Positions 44,701 to 51,728 of a DNA stretch of 64,000 bases are shown here, one piece after another. Both the position numbers and the translations under genes were made by a program. The notes under the pieces are model-generated. The model ran no database searches. It was given only the letters and a program-made list of their open reading frames with translations, and was not told the origin of the DNA. How positions within the stretch are numbered: the first letter of the stretch is position 1; every line of letters starts with the position of its first letter. Source of the DNA: Streptomyces achromogenes (lineage in GTDB: Bacteria; Actinomycetota; Actinomycetes; Streptomycetales; Streptomycetaceae); contig NZ_JAUSYH010000001.1 in assembly GCF_030816715.1 (NCBI RefSeq), positions 4,836,001-4,900,000 of the forward strand. The letters run 5' to 3'.

Positions 44701-46565
44701 GTGGTCGTCGCGCCGGAGGGCTTGGTGACGGTGGTCAGGTCGCCGTCCTGATAGCCGTAGCCCATCAGCGGCAGGTCGGCGCCGTTCTCGCCCCCGCCGG
44801 CCAGGGACAGGGCGGTGACGAGGCCGTCGGCGGACGACACGTTCACCCGCCGGCCCGCCGAGTGGACGAGGGCCAGCGGCAGCCCGTCCTCGGCGCGCTC
44901 GACGGTGATCATGTGACCGTTGCGGTCGGTGACGCCCGTCAGCCAGGCGACGCCGTCGCCGCCCGGTTCGGCCCCGGACGGGGCGGCGAAGCGGAAGACC
45001 AGGCCGCTGTCGGGCTCGGTGACCGTGTAGTCGCCGTGGGCGTCGCGGGCCAGCTCGGTGCGGGACCGGCCGGACTCCGGTGTGGTGGGCGCGCCGGGGA
45101 CCGGGTGCGGGTACGCGATCAGGAGCCCGTCGGCGGTGACGTGGAGGACGCCGACGGCGTCGATCTGGAGGCGGTCGTCGACGGTGGACGTCCAGGCCGG
45201 GCCGAGGAAGCGGCCGGCCGCGCAGCCGGACTCGGTGCGGCGGGTGAAGACCAGCGGCAGGACGCCGGGGAGGTCGAGGTCGGTCTGGGGCAGGTACATC
45301 CGGCCGGTGGCGAGGTCCACCGGGTCGCCACCGGGGTTGCGGTCGCCGTCCGGGGTGTTGTGGGTGCCGTCCGGGGCGTCGTCGAGCAGGTTGCGCAGCC
45401 GTGCGGCCTCGGCGGCGTCCTCCGCGATCCGCACGCCCTTCACGGCGGCGCCGCCGCCCCCGGTGGCCAGGGTCAGCGCGACGTCGGGCAGCAGCCGTCC
45501 CAGCCCCTCGCTGGGGTCCTTCATGAAGTCGGTGACCATCTGCTTGCCGGTGCCGACGGGGTCGTTTGCGGCGACGACCAGCCCGGCGGCCAGGCTGTTG
45601 AGGGAGGTGACGTACTCGGCCGGGTGCGTGAGGTTGTACGGGTCCATCGGGTTGATGCCGCGGACGAAGTTGAGGATGCCGGCGGTGCCCTTGATGAGGC
45701 CGCCGCCGACGTGGTCGCCCATGATCTGCAGTTCCTGCATGCCGTCGTTCAGCTGCTCGGCGTAGGACGGCTTCTGGGGCGCCGTGTCACGGGCCGCGCG
45801 CACCGCCGAACGTGCCGTCTCCGCAGCCGAGTTGCGCTGCTTGCGGGCCTCGGCGAGCAGGTCCTGGGCATCCTGCATCAGCTTCTTGCCGGGGTCGTCG
45901 AAGGTCGCCGCCGGCTTGGTGGGGAGGGTGGAGGGGTCGCGCTTGTCGGCGGGTTGGGCGTTGTAGCGGTCGACGGCGCTGTTGTAGTCGTCGACCTTCT
46001 TGCGGTGGGCGTCGGCGGCGTCCTCCGAGGCCTTGACGCCCTCCTTCCACTTGTCGATCGCCGTCTGCGCCTGCCCCTGCGCCCAGGTGACGGTGCCGGC
46101 GAACGCCTCGAGCGCGGCGGCCGCTTTGGTGCAGGCGTCGGCGCCGGTGAACCACTTGGGCGGCTGGGTGCCGACCGCGGTGCGCAGCGCCTCGGCCGTT
46201 TCGCCCTTGAGCCGGGACGAGTCGAGGCCTTTGAGGCCCTCGCCCGCGCTGTCGAACGACGACTGGAAGCCGCGGAGCTTCTCGGCGGTGGAGCGGATCT
46301 TGTCGGCGCTGCCGTAGATCAGCTTGGTCTTGTCCTCGGTCTGCCCGAGGTCCATCTCGTCGACCTCGGCGCCCAGCCGGTTCGCCACCGAACGGGACTG
46401 CTCGCGCACCCAGTCCGCGCCGGTCTGCCAGCCGGCGTCCTCCAGTTTGTCGGCCGTCCAGTTGCCCGCGTCCTCGACCCGGTCGCCGACCCACGCGACG
46501 CCGTCCTCGACCGCGTCCTCGACCGAGTCGGGCGTGATGTCACTGATGAAGTCGCCGATGCCCAC
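41736..46565 (-). CDS. Rhs/YD-repeat polymorphic toxin with type VII secretion-like N-terminus
   Basis: 1609 residues. Residues about 1-210 are helical and resemble the T7SS signal domain of actinobacterial effectors (IYGSADKIRSTAEKLRGF, then KWFTGADACTKAAAALEAF). A hydrophobic patch near 270-340 follows. At about residue 412 the DUF6531-type entry GDPVDLATGRMYL begins. More than twenty YD repeats of the YDxxGR type follow, through to the Rhs core end (YYDPETGLHYNYFRHYDPETGRY, then NPLSGSDPLGL) near residue 1462. The last 145 residues are the variable tip, with HADDHGFTEEMVTDIL and GNLIFRQGDDIVVVRAD. That beta-rich pattern resembles BECR-fold nucleases. The shell should encapsulate the tip and release it on delivery. 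GTG start, five bases after the upstream stop. Confidence 0.9.
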   Translation of the reverse strand: MGIGDFISDITPDSVEDAVEDGVAWVGDRVEDAGNWTADKLEDAGWQTGADWVREQSRSVANRLGAEVDEMDLGQTEDKTKLIYGSADKIRSTAEKLRGFQSSFDSAGEGLKGLDSSRLKGETAEALRTAVGTQPPKWFTGADACTKAAAALEAFAGTVTWAQGQAQTAIDKWKEGVKASEDAADAHRKKVDDYNSAVDRYNAQPADKRDPSTLPTKPAATFDDPGKKLMQDAQDLLAEARKQRNSAAETARSAVRAARDTAPQKPSYAEQLNDGMQELQIMGDHVGGGLIKGTAGILNFVRGINPMDPYNLTHPAEYVTSLNSLAAGLVVAANDPVGTGKQMVTDFMKDPSEGLGRLLPDVALTLATGGGGAAVKGVRIAEDAAEAARLRNLLDDAPDGTHNTPDGDRNPGGDPVDLATGRMYLPQTDLDLPGVLPLVFTRRTESGCAAGRFLGPAWTSTVDDRLQIDAVGVLHVTADGLLIAYPHPVPGAPTTPESGRSRTELARDAHGDYTVTEPDSGLVFRFAAPSGAEPGGDGVAWLTGVTDRNGHMITVERAEDGLPLALVHSAGRRVNVSSADGLVTALSLAGGGENGADLPLMGYGYQDGDLTTVTKPSGATTTFVYDDRRRVIAWIDSGGHRYDYVYDDRDRVVAEGGEAGHVQISLAYTEPDPGTGHHTTTLTTADGHATRHLFGPGCRLLAVTDPLGHTTRFTYDARGNLLTRTDPLGLTTAFSYDEAGRVVSAARPDGSELRTVRGPFGLPVEVVGPDGARVVHEFDERGNRTAVTDQAGATTRHTYDDAGRLTSVTDALGATTRVVCDAAGLPLEVTAPDGAVTRTERDALGRPVRVTDPTGAVTRLQWHPDGQLARRTGPDGAAESWTYDGEGNLLAHTDAAGGVSRYEYTHFDLPVARILPDGARYEFEHDAELRLTRVTNPQGLSWTYTYDAAGDVRSETDFDGRTLTYRVDAAGRLAARVDALGGTVSFERDQLGRVVRKDVDGRVTTYVHDRAGRLLEAAGPDGELRYQYDRRGKVKTELVDGRPVSYAYDALGRRTRRTTPTGHVTSYAYGRDGRLEHLAAGAHRIGFTHDAVGRELARVFGDAITVSSTWDEAGRLAAQHVTAGARAVNSRVYAYRADGHLLSVADRRSGTRTFDLDPTGRVTAVHAQDWTERYAYDDAGNQTSASWPSRHPGSEATGARSYTGTRVTRAGDVRFEHDALGRVVLRQKKRLSRKPDTWRYEWDTENRLTSVTTPDGTRWRYRYDPLGRRTAKQRMASAAESGESACAPGGESGERAERGERVVEETRFTWDGLTLCEQTGHQPDVPHTVALTWDHRAGTPLAQTERILTADARQEEIDRRFFAIATDVVGTPTELIDESGDIAWHSRSTLWGATAWARDSSAYTPLRFPGQYYDPETGLHYNYFRHYDPETGRYTSPDPLGLAPAPNPMAYVDNPLSGSDPLGLMPKYTKEEKAQKARDDALKAMDDVIARAQDGKMKKAGNYHADDHGFTEEMVTDILKNPDAVYHSTAGSGNLIFRQGDDIVVVRADRTGAGNVITAYGSSGIKGPSGAEALGGLPSDPGGPITHADVVEGRIPAKNGFMPPAEQVK

Positions 46566-46567
46566 GC

Positions 46568-47233
46568 TCAGTTGCCCCCGGAATCGCCCTGTTGCTGTTG
46601 CTGCTGCGCCTGCTGGGCGCGTTCCTCCGGCGACGGGCCGAAGGTGTCGTCCAGCGCCTGGTTCCACTGGTCGTCGGAGATGCCGAGCGCGTCGTTGAGC
46701 AGTTCCGACCGCCGGCCGCCGTCGCCCTCGGTGAGGACGGTGCGACCGGTGTCCTTCCAGGTCTGCTCGATGTCCTGGCCGGCCTTGTCGAACGACTCGC
46801 CGCTCCAGTCCGGGTCCAGGGAGTCCGGCGTGAAGACGTCGCCCCAGTCCTGCTGGGTGATCTCCTCCTCGGTGGCGTGCGGGTTGCCGCCCATCACGGA
46901 GTTGACGCCCACCTTCAACGAGCCCGCGATGTACTGGTCGTGCTCCCACTGGGTGCCCGCCGCGAGACCGAGGCGGTTCGCGAGGGCGCTGGCATCGCGC
47001 ACCAGGGCGCGCACGCCCCACTCCCAGCGCTCGCAGAAGTCCTCGAAGTCCGCCGACAGGCCGTGGTGCCCGGCCTCCATCTGGGTCATCGCCAGCTCCG
47101 AGAAGCCCTTGCCCATCACCGAGCCGGTGGCGCCGCCGAGTTCGCCGAGCTGGTCGATCGTCGCGCCCACGCCCTGCGTGAACTTCGCGACGGCCTCCGC
47201 GCCGAGCTGGAGATCCGTTCCCTCACCGCTCAC
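46568..47233 (-). CDS. WXG-type helical partner of the Rhs protein
   Basis: 221 residues, helical and acidic. The segment FEDFCERWEWGVRALVRDA, with Trp-Glu-Trp-Gly in a helix-turn-helix hairpin, resembles WXG100/ESX-like partners. The end is Gln-rich (AQQAQQQQQQGD). No signal peptide, as expected for type VII substrates or adaptors. The GTG start at 47233 overlaps the previous stop (GTGA), and the Rhs gene starts after two bases, so the three genes are translationally coupled. A chaperone or co-secreted partner role is inferred. Confidence 0.75.
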   Translation of the reverse strand: MSGEGTDLQLGAEAVAKFTQGVGATIDQLGELGGATGSVMGKGFSELAMTQMEAGHHGLSADFEDFCERWEWGVRALVRDASALANRLGLAAGTQWEHDQYIAGSLKVGVNSVMGGNPHATEEEITQQDWGDVFTPDSLDPDWSGESFDKAGQDIEQTWKDTGRTVLTEGDGGRRSELLNDALGISDDQWNQALDDTFGPSPEERAQQAQQQQQQGDSGGN

Positions 47234-47646
47234 AGCCGCCTCCCCGCTCCCGCTCCACCGCCATCGACGGCGACCGCCTCCGGGACGATGCCGACGACCG
47301 GCGGGAAGAACATCGACCCGTCCGCGGTGGCGATGTCGACGGCGAGTCCGGCGGGTTCGCCCAGCGCGGGCACGATCTCGTCGACGATGCGCGCGCCGAG
47401 CAGCGCCGCGTACTCCACGGGCCGGTCGCCGGGCCCGTGGTGCAGGGCGAACCGGGCGAGCGCCGCCTCGTCGGTGAACCCGCAGATCCATCGCACCCCG
47501 CCCGAACGCACCGACCACAGACCCCCGTCGGCCACCGGCACCAGCAGCACCGAGCGCCGCATCTCACCGACCAGCGCACGGGGGTCGTCGCCCCCGTCTC
47601 TGCGTTCCGCGATCCGCTCGGCGAGCGCCGCCCTCGACTGCTGCAC
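47230..47646 (-). CDS. SseB-like protein at the head of the Rhs operon
   Basis: 138 residues with the SseB N-terminal-domain pattern: VLLVPVADGGLWSV, then CGFTDEAALARFA and a late SMFFPPVVG. SseB-like proteins often sit beside type VII effector genes in Streptomyces and are thought to assist export or folding; this is family context, not proof. The start is taken as the GTG at 47646 because GGGAGG lies four bases upstream. The ATG at 47673 lacks a ribosome binding site. It is first gene of a four-gene leftward operon. Confidence 0.7.
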   Translation of the reverse strand: MQQSRAALAERIAERRDGGDDPRALVGEMRRSVLLVPVADGGLWSVRSGGVRWICGFTDEAALARFALHHGPGDRPVEYAALLGARIVDEIVPALGEPAGLAVDIATADGSMFFPPVVGIVPEAVAVDGGGAGAGRRL

Positions 47647-47773
47647 GGTTCCTCCCCGGTCCAGGTGCCTCATGGCACCGTAGATCAGGACGCACGGCAC
47701 GTACGGGTCGGTTCATGTGAAGGTTCGCGGGGGCCCACCGGCCCGGGGCGCCGGAGCGGGGCCTTACCGGCGG

Positions 47774-48070
47774 TCACACCTTGACGGCCGGGTGTGGAGC
47801 GTTCACGGCGGCGAGGACGGCGTCGCCGGCGTACTCGTGGCGCAGACGATGGTCGCGCAGGAGCGCCGCCGCTCGCTCGGTGACGTCCTCGGTGACGTCG
47901 TGCACGTCGATCCGGGAGAGCACCACGGGATGCGGGCGGGGTTGCGGGCATCAGACCGCGGGCACCGCCCGAGTCGCGCCGGCCATGGCGCAGAGCGGCG
48001 CGGGCCGCTTCGATCTCCTCCCGGGACAACGGGTCGTCGTCGGTCTCGAAGTGGTACGCAGAAGTGATGG
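47774..48070 (-). pseudogene. Decayed VapBC-like toxin-antitoxin remnant
   Basis: Two short homologous-looking pieces in different frames. The first reads ITSAYHFETDDDPLSREEIEAARAALRHG, like an antitoxin C-terminus. The second reads HPVVLSRIDVHDVTEDV, then ERAAALLRDHRLRHEYAGDAVLAAVN, like the C-terminal half of a PIN-domain toxin, ending at 47774. No intact start or full domain remains, and an in-frame TGA precedes the second piece. Identification is by pattern only. Confidence 0.35.
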
Positions 48071-48250
48071 CGCGTCAGCAGCTACAGCGGAGGGCAAGGC
48101 GAGTGCGTCGAGGTCGCCGACAACCTCTTCGGACTCGTCCTTGTCCGTGACAGCAGGCGCCCCAGCGGTCCCGCACTCGCCTTCTCCCCGTGCGCCTGGG
48201 GCGCCTTCGTCGATCACCTCCGCTGAGAACGGCGTTCCCGACGGAGTCCT

Positions 48251-49225
48251 TCAGGACCGGGTCAAGGTGAGGGGGCGCCACCAGGCCGGGTTGTCGCGGT
48301 ACCAGGCGACCGTGGCGGCGAGGCCCTCGGCGAAGGGGATCTGGGGGGCGTAGCCGAGTTCGGTGCGGATCCTGGAGTCGTCCAGGGCGTAGCGCAGGTC
48401 GTGGCCCTTGCGGTCGGGGGCGCGGTCGACGAGGGACGGGTCGGCCCCGCACAGGTCGAGGAGCAGGTCGGTGATCTCCCGGTTGGTGCGTTCGGTGCCG
48501 CCGCCGACGTTGTAGACCTCGCCGGGGCGGCCGTCCGTGAGCACCAGCTGCACGGCACGGCAGTGGTCGGAGACGTGCAGCCACTCGCGGATGTTGGTGC
48601 CGTCGCCGTAGAGGGGGACGGGGACGCCGTCGAGCAGGTTGGTGGTGAACAGCGGGATGAGCTTCTCGACGTGCTGGTAGGGGCCGTAGTTGTTGGAGCA
48701 GCGGGTGACGGACACGTCCAGGCCGTGGGTGCGGGCGTAGGCGAGGGTGATGAGGTCACTGGCCGCCTTGGACGCCGCGTAGGGCGAGTTGGGGGCGAGC
48801 GGCCAGTCCTCCGTCCAGCTGCCGTGGGTGATGGAGCCGTACACCTCGTCGGTGGACACGTGCACCACGCGGGACACGCCGGCGGCGAGGCTCGCCTCCA
48901 TGACGTTGTGCGTGCCGACGCAGTTGGTGCCCACGAAGTCGGCCGCGCGCACCAGGGAGCGGTCGACGTGGGACTCGGCGGCGAAGTGGACGACGGCGTC
49001 GTGCCCGGGGACGAGGCCGCGCAGCAGCTCGCGGTCGCAGATGTCGCCGTGGACGAAGGTCAGCCGGGGGTGCTCGGCGGGGAGGTTCGCCCGGTTGCCG
49101 GCGTAGGTGAGTTTGTCGAGGACGGTGATCTCGGCTTGTTCGTATCCGGCGTACTCACCGCTCAGCATCGCTCGCACGTAGTGGGAGCCGATGAAGCCGG
49201 CCGCGCCGGTGACCAGGATACGCAT
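48251..49225 (-). CDS. dTDP-glucose 4,6-dehydratase
   Basis: 324-residue short-chain dehydrogenase that converts dTDP-glucose to dTDP-4-keto-6-deoxyglucose, the branch point of deoxysugar synthesis. NAD-binding GAAGFIGSHYVR opens the protein, and HFAAESHVDRS follows. The catalytic Thr-Asp-Glu is in VSTDEVYGS, and YAASKAASD holds the Tyr-Lys pair. The start ATG (MRILVTG) fits homologues; an in-frame GTG lies three codons upstream. It marks the left edge of the biosynthetic block and is transcribed alone, leftward. It could also serve housekeeping rhamnose synthesis, but its neighbours favour the cluster. Confidence 0.93.
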   Translation of the reverse strand: MRILVTGAAGFIGSHYVRAMLSGEYAGYEQAEITVLDKLTYAGNRANLPAEHPRLTFVHGDICDRELLRGLVPGHDAVVHFAAESHVDRSLVRAADFVGTNCVGTHNVMEASLAAGVSRVVHVSTDEVYGSITHGSWTEDWPLAPNSPYAASKAASDLITLAYARTHGLDVSVTRCSNNYGPYQHVEKLIPLFTTNLLDGVPVPLYGDGTNIREWLHVSDHCRAVQLVLTDGRPGEVYNVGGGTERTNREITDLLLDLCGADPSLVDRAPDRKGHDLRYALDDSRIRTELGYAPQIPFAEGLAATVAWYRDNPAWWRPLTLTRS

Positions 49226-49442
49226 GCGGCTCACGCTGGCCCCGGGCACTAGAGAACCCCTACACGCGCGATCGACGCCCGTCCCGGCCTGCGTTGCCCG
49301 CCTGCCCGCCCGTCCCGCCCTGTTCAGCCTGGGTCCCGATCGTGCCGGCTCGGGCGGGCGCTCGCGTTCCATCGGTGTTCCGTCCAGGTTCAAGACGTGT
49401 CGACGAGGGTGGAGGCATGATCCCAACGCCCAAGGAGCACTC

Positions 49443-50240
49443 ATGACCGAGGCGCAGAAGGTCCCCGACGTGCGCAAGACGGTGACGGTGGACGTGCCCG
49501 CGGACCGGGCCTTCGCCATTTTCGCCGAGCGTCCCCTCGAATGGTTCCCCGAGAGGCACGTCTTCGTCGAGGACCGGGTGTCGCTCACCATCGAACCCTT
49601 CGAGGGCGGCCGCTACTACGAGGTCGGCGCCGACGGCACCGAGATCGCCTGGGGCACGGTGGTGGAGTGGAACCCGTCCAAGCGGATCGTGCTGACCTGG
49701 CGGGTCGGCCCGCACTGGCAGCCGATCTTCGACGACGAGAAGGCGAGCTTCATCGAGGTCGACTTCGAGCCGGCCGGCCCCGGGCGGACGACGGTGGCGC
49801 TCACGCACAGCGGACTGCACCGGCACGGCGAGATCGCGCCGCAGATCCACGCGGCGCTCGACGGCCCGAGCCCCGGGGACACGCTGGCCCGTTACGAGCA
49901 GGTCGTCGCCCGGGTCTCCGCGGCGGCGAAGGCGGTCCCCGTGACGCTCGTCAACAGGTTCCAGCTGACGGGGACGGCCGAGGAGTTCGAGCAGGTCTTC
50001 GCCGCGACCTCGGCGTTCTTCGCGGCCCAGCCGGGTTTCATCGAGCACACGCTGCACCGCCGGCTCGGCGATCCGGCGTCGTACGTGAACATCGCGCGCT
50101 GGGCGGACAACGCCAGTCTGCGGGCGGCGGTGGCGCAGCCGGAGTTCCAGCCGCACAGCGCTGCGCTGCGGGCGCTCGCCGTGTCGAGCCCGGAGCTGTT
50201 CGAGGCCCGTCTGCGGGTGACGGCCGCCGACGCCGGGTGA
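49443..50240 (+). CDS. SRPBCC domain fused to antibiotic biosynthesis monooxygenase domain
   Basis: 265 residues in two halves. Residues about 8-150 are an AHSA1-type SRPBCC hydrophobic-pocket domain (VDVPADRAFAIFAERPLEW, EGGRYYEV, TWRVGPHWQP). Residues about 165-255 are an ABM (cofactor-free monooxygenase) domain (VTLVNRFQLTGTAEEFEQVF, QPGFIEHTLHRRL, NIARWAD). Such enzymes cyclise, aromatise or oxidise polyketide intermediates without metal or flavin. This exact pairing suggests a bifunctional cyclase/oxygenase for the aromatic core. Start ATG follows AAGGAGCACTC. It diverges from the 4,6-dehydratase gene. A weak SARP-like site lies just upstream. Confidence 0.8.
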   Translation: MTEAQKVPDVRKTVTVDVPADRAFAIFAERPLEWFPERHVFVEDRVSLTIEPFEGGRYYEVGADGTEIAWGTVVEWNPSKRIVLTWRVGPHWQPIFDDEKASFIEVDFEPAGPGRTTVALTHSGLHRHGEIAPQIHAALDGPSPGDTLARYEQVVARVSAAAKAVPVTLVNRFQLTGTAEEFEQVFAATSAFFAAQPGFIEHTLHRRLGDPASYVNIARWADNASLRAAVAQPEFQPHSAALRALAVSSPELFEARLRVTAADAG

Positions 50241-50286
50241 ACGGCCGGGTGCGGGAACGGCGGTGGGCCGCCGTTCCCGCACCGGG

Positions 50287-51090
50287 TCATGTCGGCTGGG
50301 TGAACAGGGCGTTCGGGGCGACGAAGTCGAGCGCGGGATCCGCCGACAGGATCGCGTGCTGCAACTGCTGCAGCCGCGCCGACGGTTCCAGCCCGAGCTC
50401 GTCGGCCAGCTCGCTGCGCACCCGCTGGTAGACCTCCAGGGCCCGCCAGCGCTGCCCCGAGCGGTAGAGGGCGATCATGAGCTTGGCGCAGAAGTTCTCG
50501 TGCATCGGATTGCGGGCGACCAGCACCGCGAGTTCGCCGAGCAGCATGTGGTGCCTGCCCAGGTGCAGTTCGGCGGCGATACGGGTCTCGAGCAGGCCCA
50601 GCCGGCTCTGCTCCAGACGCGTGGCCTCGATGCTGAGATGGACCCCGCGCAGGACGTCGATCAGGGCGTCCCCCGACCAGAGGTCGAGGGCCTGCCTGGC
50701 CACCCGGTACGCCTCCACGTGGTCGCCGTTCTCCGAGGCCTGGTTGGCCTCGTCGACGAGCCCGTCGTAGAGCTGGGCGTCCACCATCACCGCCTCGGGG
50801 GCGAACAGGTAGCCGTTGTACCGGGTCAGCAGGACGTCCTTCGCCGAGCCCGACAGCACGACCCGGCCGATCAGTCTGCGCAGTTGCAGGATGTAGGTCT
50901 GCAGGGTCGTCAGCGCGCTCCGCGGTGGTTTCTCACCCCAGATCTCCTCGACCAGGGTGGACACCGACACGACCTCACCGGCCCGCAGTGCCAGCAGTGC
51001 GAGGACCTGGCGCGGTTTCGCCGCCGTGGGCGCGATGCACCGGCCGGCCCCGGTGGCCTCCATCGGCCCGAGCACGTTTATTTCCAGCAA
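50287..51090 (-). CDS. SARP-family pathway activator
   Basis: 267-residue Streptomyces antibiotic regulatory protein. The N-terminal winged helix-turn-helix (INVLGPMEATGAGR, LLALRAGEVVSVSTLVEEIWG, LQTYILQLRRLIG) binds heptameric direct repeats. The C-terminal bacterial transcriptional activation domain (helical, about residues 100-250) recruits RNA polymerase. Similar in size to ActII-ORF4 and DnrI. A TTG at 51090 is preceded by GAGGGGGAAAAG and gives the canonical SARP N-terminus. A longer in-frame start at 51150 is possible. It is the likely activator of the heptamer-bearing promoters at 53 kb and 56.5 kb. Confidence 0.93.
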   Translation of the reverse strand: MLEINVLGPMEATGAGRCIAPTAAKPRQVLALLALRAGEVVSVSTLVEEIWGEKPPRSALTTLQTYILQLRRLIGRVVLSGSAKDVLLTRYNGYLFAPEAVMVDAQLYDGLVDEANQASENGDHVEAYRVARQALDLWSGDALIDVLRGVHLSIEATRLEQSRLGLLETRIAAELHLGRHHMLLGELAVLVARNPMHENFCAKLMIALYRSGQRWRALEVYQRVRSELADELGLEPSARLQQLQHAILSADPALDFVAPNALFTQPT

Positions 51091-51294
51091 CTTTTCCCCC
51101 TCTACGTGGCGCTTCTTTTCAGCCTCTGCGGTTACCTTCGAAGAATGCACGACCGGAATTGAGGCTCGGAACTGCCGCCGTCACCAATACGCATGAGGTT
51201 CACAGGACCCAGGTATGGGTTTTTCATACGAGGTGACGCGAACATGTCGGACGGTCAACGGGTCGGACCATCAACGGGTCGGACGATCAACAGA

Positions 51295-51699
51295 TCAGAC
51301 GATCAGTAGCTTGGTGTTCTCGGGGAGGGCGGGGGAGCCCACCATCCTGGCGGTGCGCCTCCAGCGCCGGCGGCCCAGCACGACCCAGCCGGGCTCCCTC
51401 CTGCGGACCAGGCCGGCGACGGTTCTGCCGGTGTCGCTGTAGGTCGTGTGCAGGGTCCACTTCACGGCCCTGCCCTCCAGGAAGGCTCCGACCTTCAGCA
51501 GGGACTCCAGTTCGAGGTCGGTGGAGTCGAACGCGGCGGCCAGGGAGCAGTCGAGCAGCAGGGTCCACGGCCGTCGCAGGACCAGGACGAGGACCAGGTC
51601 GCCTCCGTGTTCCTCGGCCAGGGCGACGGCGCAGCGCATGAGGCCGCTGTCCACCGTCCACATGACCGCGACGACGGGACGAGGGCGCCAGGGTGCCAT
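51295..51699 (-). CDS. Universal-stress-protein-like small protein
   Basis: 134 residues with an UspA-like alpha/beta layout: VVAVMWTVDSGLMRCAVALAEEHGG, then LVLVLVLRR, GWVVLGRRRWRR and the end LPENTKLLIV. The ATP-binding GxxG(S/T) signature of UspA is not evident, so nucleotide binding is doubtful. The ribosome binding site AAAGGAGCGGAAG is strong. It follows the 2,3-dehydratase gene with 29 bases between, so probably one transcript. Its role in a sugar/polyketide cluster is unclear. Confidence 0.55.
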   Translation of the reverse strand: MAPWRPRPVVAVMWTVDSGLMRCAVALAEEHGGDLVLVLVLRRPWTLLLDCSLAAAFDSTDLELESLLKVGAFLEGRAVKWTLHTTYSDTGRTVAGLVRRREPGWVVLGRRRWRRTARMVGSPALPENTKLLIV

Positions 51700-51728
51700 C
51701 TTCCGCTCCTTTCCCCGGCTCTTCCCGT

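Noticed and set aside
35330..48250. A second copy of the tRNA-Thr 3' end as the right attachment site
   Set aside because: I found no stretch matching the T arm and acceptor end by eye. A short core could escape notice, so I do not report one.
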